Shown here: piece by piece, positions 62,421-64,000 of the stretch | Layout of the letters: each line of letters starts with the position of its first letter | Position numbering within the stretch: position 1 is the first letter of the stretch | From: Streptomyces pristinaespiralis | Lineage (GTDB): Bacteria > Actinomycetota > Actinomycetes > Streptomycetales > Streptomycetaceae | Direction of reading: 5' to 3' | Assembly (NCBI RefSeq): GCF_001278075.1 | Contig: NZ_CP011340.1 | Location: forward strand, 4,526,001 to 4,590,000 | DNA: 64,000 bases | Position numbers and translations under genes: made by a program | Notes under the pieces: generated by a model | What the model saw: the letters and a program-made list of their open reading frames with translations, nothing else | Database searches by the model: none | Told to the model about the DNA's origin: nothing

Positions 62421-63260
62421 ATGCCAGCGCTGTCCTCGGTTCTTGTGCCCTATGCGTCCTATCTGCGGATCTACGAGCCGCTGGCGGCCTTCCCCGAGCC
62501 GGAACGCGACCACTGGGCCCGCTACGCCCGCAGGGAGGCCACGCCGACGGCGCAGGACGAACTGCGCCGCTCGCTGGCCGACTTGCTGCCGACGCCACCC
62601 GTTCCCGTGCCGGTGCACGAGAGTGCCGACGCGTTCGTGGCGGACGTCGACGGGGTGGTCTGTGTCTGCCCCTGGCGCACCCGGCTGCGCGGCTGGCTGG
62701 CCCTGGAGGAGCTTCCCGGGCAGTTGCCGGCGCCGCTGCTGGACGCGGTGCTCCCGCGGGTCGTGCGGGACCAGGCGGCGGCGGACTTCGAACAGTGGCG
62801 GGCGCGCAACCCGGACGCCCGGCCGTGGATCAGGACGGCGGTCTGGCATGTACCCGTCGGCTGGTTCACCCTCTTCGCCGACGAGGAGCGTGAGTACGAG
62901 GCGGCCGGCCCGGCCGCGCCCGTGCTGCGGTACCGGACGCCGATGGTCCAGGCACGCAGACGGGTCGCACGGGCGCTGCGGACGCTGCGGGAGACGATCG
63001 ACGAGGGCCCGCTGACCGACGGGCTGCTGGACGTCGGCCGCTGGCTCGAGGAGTTCCACCCGCGTTCGCTGGTGGAGCTCGACTACGGGGGCCTCGTACA
63101 CGCGCTGCCGGGCGGAGAGCTGGCGCAGGACCGGTCTGCGGCCGATGTGGCGGAGGGGATCGCGGCGCTGCGGGCCGGCGACGGGGACGGAGCGGCGCGG
63201 GCGTACGGGCGGCTGACCGAGCGCTGGCGGGCCGTCAGGGATCGTCAGTTCGCCAACTGA
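62421..63260 (+). CDS. Conserved hypothetical protein (279 aa)
   Basis: A 279-residue cytoplasmic protein without a recognised domain, conserved between vdh and bldC in Streptomyces. It begins PALSSVLVPYASYLRIYEPL and is rich in Arg/Glu helices; a TRLRGWLALEELPGQLP segment and a VELDYGGLVHALPGGEL segment look conserved. ATG 62421 has AAGGA upstream. CTACGCGTGCGTAG at 62347-62360 is a palindrome in the shared divergent promoter region with vdh. Confidence 0.8.
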   Translation: MPALSSVLVPYASYLRIYEPLAAFPEPERDHWARYARREATPTAQDELRRSLADLLPTPPVPVPVHESADAFVADVDGVVCVCPWRTRLRGWLALEELPGQLPAPLLDAVLPRVVRDQAAADFEQWRARNPDARPWIRTAVWHVPVGWFTLFADEEREYEAAGPAAPVLRYRTPMVQARRRVARALRTLRETIDEGPLTDGLLDVGRWLEEFHPRSLVELDYGGLVHALPGGELAQDRSAADVAEGIAALRAGDGDGAARAYGRLTERWRAVRDRQFAN

Positions 63261-63473
63261 AGGCCGACTTCGTTGTCGGGGGCGCGCTGCGTACAGGACG
63301 TAGGTCCCGATCCGGGCACTTGCCCCTCAAGCGTGACGGACGGCACTAACCGTGCTCTTGCGCCCATCACCTACCCTCGTGTCAAAATAGGACAAGGAGT
63401 CCGGGGAGGGTTCCTTCCGTCCAAGTAAGGGCGGAATGCTCAGCATTGCACGCTATGGGGGGTCTGGCGACTC

Positions 63474-63504
63474 CTGATCGCTCTGTGACTGATCGTTACT
63501 GTGA
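63474..63504 (+). repeat. Tandem direct repeat upstream of bldC
   Basis: CTGATCGCTCTGTGA (63474-63488) is followed directly by CTGATCGTTACTGTGA (63489-63504), with GTGACTG continuing after. Candidate site for a head-to-tail binding regulator. Confidence 0.65.
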
Positions 63505-63704
63505 CGTGACTGTCCGTTATGGCATGGTCCATCGGGCTTCGGCCGCTGATGGACACCTGAGAGGGCAATTCCATCGGTTTGGCCGACGTCGCTGGACAGA
63601 TGGTGTAGTTGTAGTGCCGAGGACAAGCCGTTCGTCCTATAACCGACTCGGCCCGCGTCTGCCATTTCGGGCAACGCGGGTCAAGGTGCAGAATTTAGAG
63701 GAAA

Positions 63705-63726
63705 GAACCGAGATGGTTCGGTTCTC
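63705..63726 (+). promoter_or_regulatory. Hairpin in the bldC leader beside the ribosome-binding site
   Basis: Perfect 8-bp stem AGAACCGA / TCGGTTCT with loop GATGGT, ending 4 nt before the GAGGAGG ribosome-binding site of bldC. Confidence 0.65.
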
Positions 63727-63741
63727 CCGAGGAGGCCGCTC

Positions 63742-63948
63742 ATGACCGCTCGCACCCCTGATGCCGAGCCGCTGCTGACCCCGGCTGAGGTTGCCACCAT
63801 GTTCCGCGTGGACCCGAAGACGGTTACCCGCTGGGCCAAGGCAGGCAAGCTCACGTCCATCCGCACGCTCGGAGGACATCGCCGGTACCGCGAGGCAGAG
63901 GTCCGCGCACTGCTTGCGGGTATTCCGCAGCAGCGCAGCGAGGCCTGA
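63742..63948 (+). CDS. bldC: Developmental regulator BldC
   Basis: A 68-residue MerR-like protein consisting only of the winged helix: LLTPAEVATMFRVDPKTVTR (helix-turn-helix) and wing TLGGHRRYREAEV. This is the full size of BldC, which lacks a dimerisation domain and binds DNA direct repeats by head-to-tail oligomerisation, delaying sporulation (established for Streptomyces BldC). ATG 63742 has GAGGAGG 8 nt upstream. No overlap with neighbours. Confidence 0.96.
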   Translation: MTARTPDAEPLLTPAEVATMFRVDPKTVTRWAKAGKLTSIRTLGGHRRYREAEVRALLAGIPQQRSEA

Positions 63949-64000
63949 ACACCCCTGTACGACCGGGTATTTCCGGGGCCCCCACCTCGGAGAACCCACC

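Larger units (their letters stand above)
63261..63741. other. 481-bp region upstream of bldC
   Basis: No accepted gene. It contains a tandem direct repeat (63474-63504), AT-richer sequence than its surroundings and a leader hairpin (63705-63726). It should include the bldC promoter; the position was not determined. Confidence 0.6.

Overview
This window is high-GC actinobacterial chromosome, almost certainly from a Streptomyces. Evidence includes GC-rich third codon positions, GTG and TTG starts, a near-perfect BldC, tandem SigF-class sigma factors, an Lsr2-family nucleoid protein, an SSI-type protease inhibitor and lysine-poor secreted proteins. As far as I can recall, the gene order follows the S. 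coelicolor core segment running from a PAS sensor gene through sigN/sigF, upp, dnaX, purD, purC, lsrL, purSQL, purF, purM and vdh to bldC. I see no insertion sequence, integrase, prophage, CRISPR array or replication origin.

Layout. 1-5.7 kb: the N-terminal part of a PAS sensor, a subtilisin-inhibitor-like protein, tRNA-Ser(GCU) and tRNA-Arg(ACG), a lipoprotein, a DUF2797 protein and an amidohydrolase. 5.7-10.9 kb: a secreted subtilase and a large LuxR-type (LAL) regulator. 10.9-16.9 kb: a four-gene run of response regulator, histidine kinase, GT2-GtrA fusion and GT39 membrane glycosyltransferase, suggesting two-component control of envelope glycosylation. 16.9-19.3 kb: an MFS exporter with a perfect inverted-repeat operator, followed by a TetR gene. 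19.4-23.9 kb: a MarR / MFS-fusion / YceI-fusion / PPOX-type oxidoreductase operon, the most unusual gene set here. 24-27.1 kb: small envelope proteins, then sigN and sigF. 27.2-31.6 kb: a Dabb protein, tRNA-Ser(CGA), tadA with its partner gene, upp and a LytR_C-domain protein. 32-39.2 kb: an M28 aminopeptidase, an HhH-GPD glycosylase, an ECF42-like sigma factor with its DGPF partner, a secreted lysyl oxidase and a hemolysin-III protein.

39.2-39.96 kb is a gene-free stretch with a good promoter, strand-biased CAGTA repeats and a perfect hairpin, so it may encode an RNA. 40-44.7 kb: a MerR-like gene, tRNA-Ser(GGA), the 4.5S SRP RNA, dnaX and purD. 45-49.5 kb: a degenerate M48-like membrane protein, a DMFase-like protein and purC. 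49.5-54.3 kb: three tRNA-Gly genes, lsrL and purSQL. 54.4-57.6 kb: an ArsR-like regulator with a clear operator, an M23 peptidase, an MDMPI-fold protein and a META lipoprotein. 57.9-64 kb: purF, purM, a DUF3073 protein, vdh, a hypothetical gene and bldC.

How the genes work together. Seven pur genes (purF, D, S, Q, L, M, C) supply five steps of IMP synthesis, and upp salvages uracil. dnaX, tadA, the SRP RNA and seven tRNA genes are housekeeping. sigN, sigF, bldC and lsrL tie the region to development. The accessory content is mostly secreted or envelope proteins and drug-type exporters, each with a local regulator. Several genes appear leaderless, with a TANNNT -10 box 6-8 nt before the start codon.
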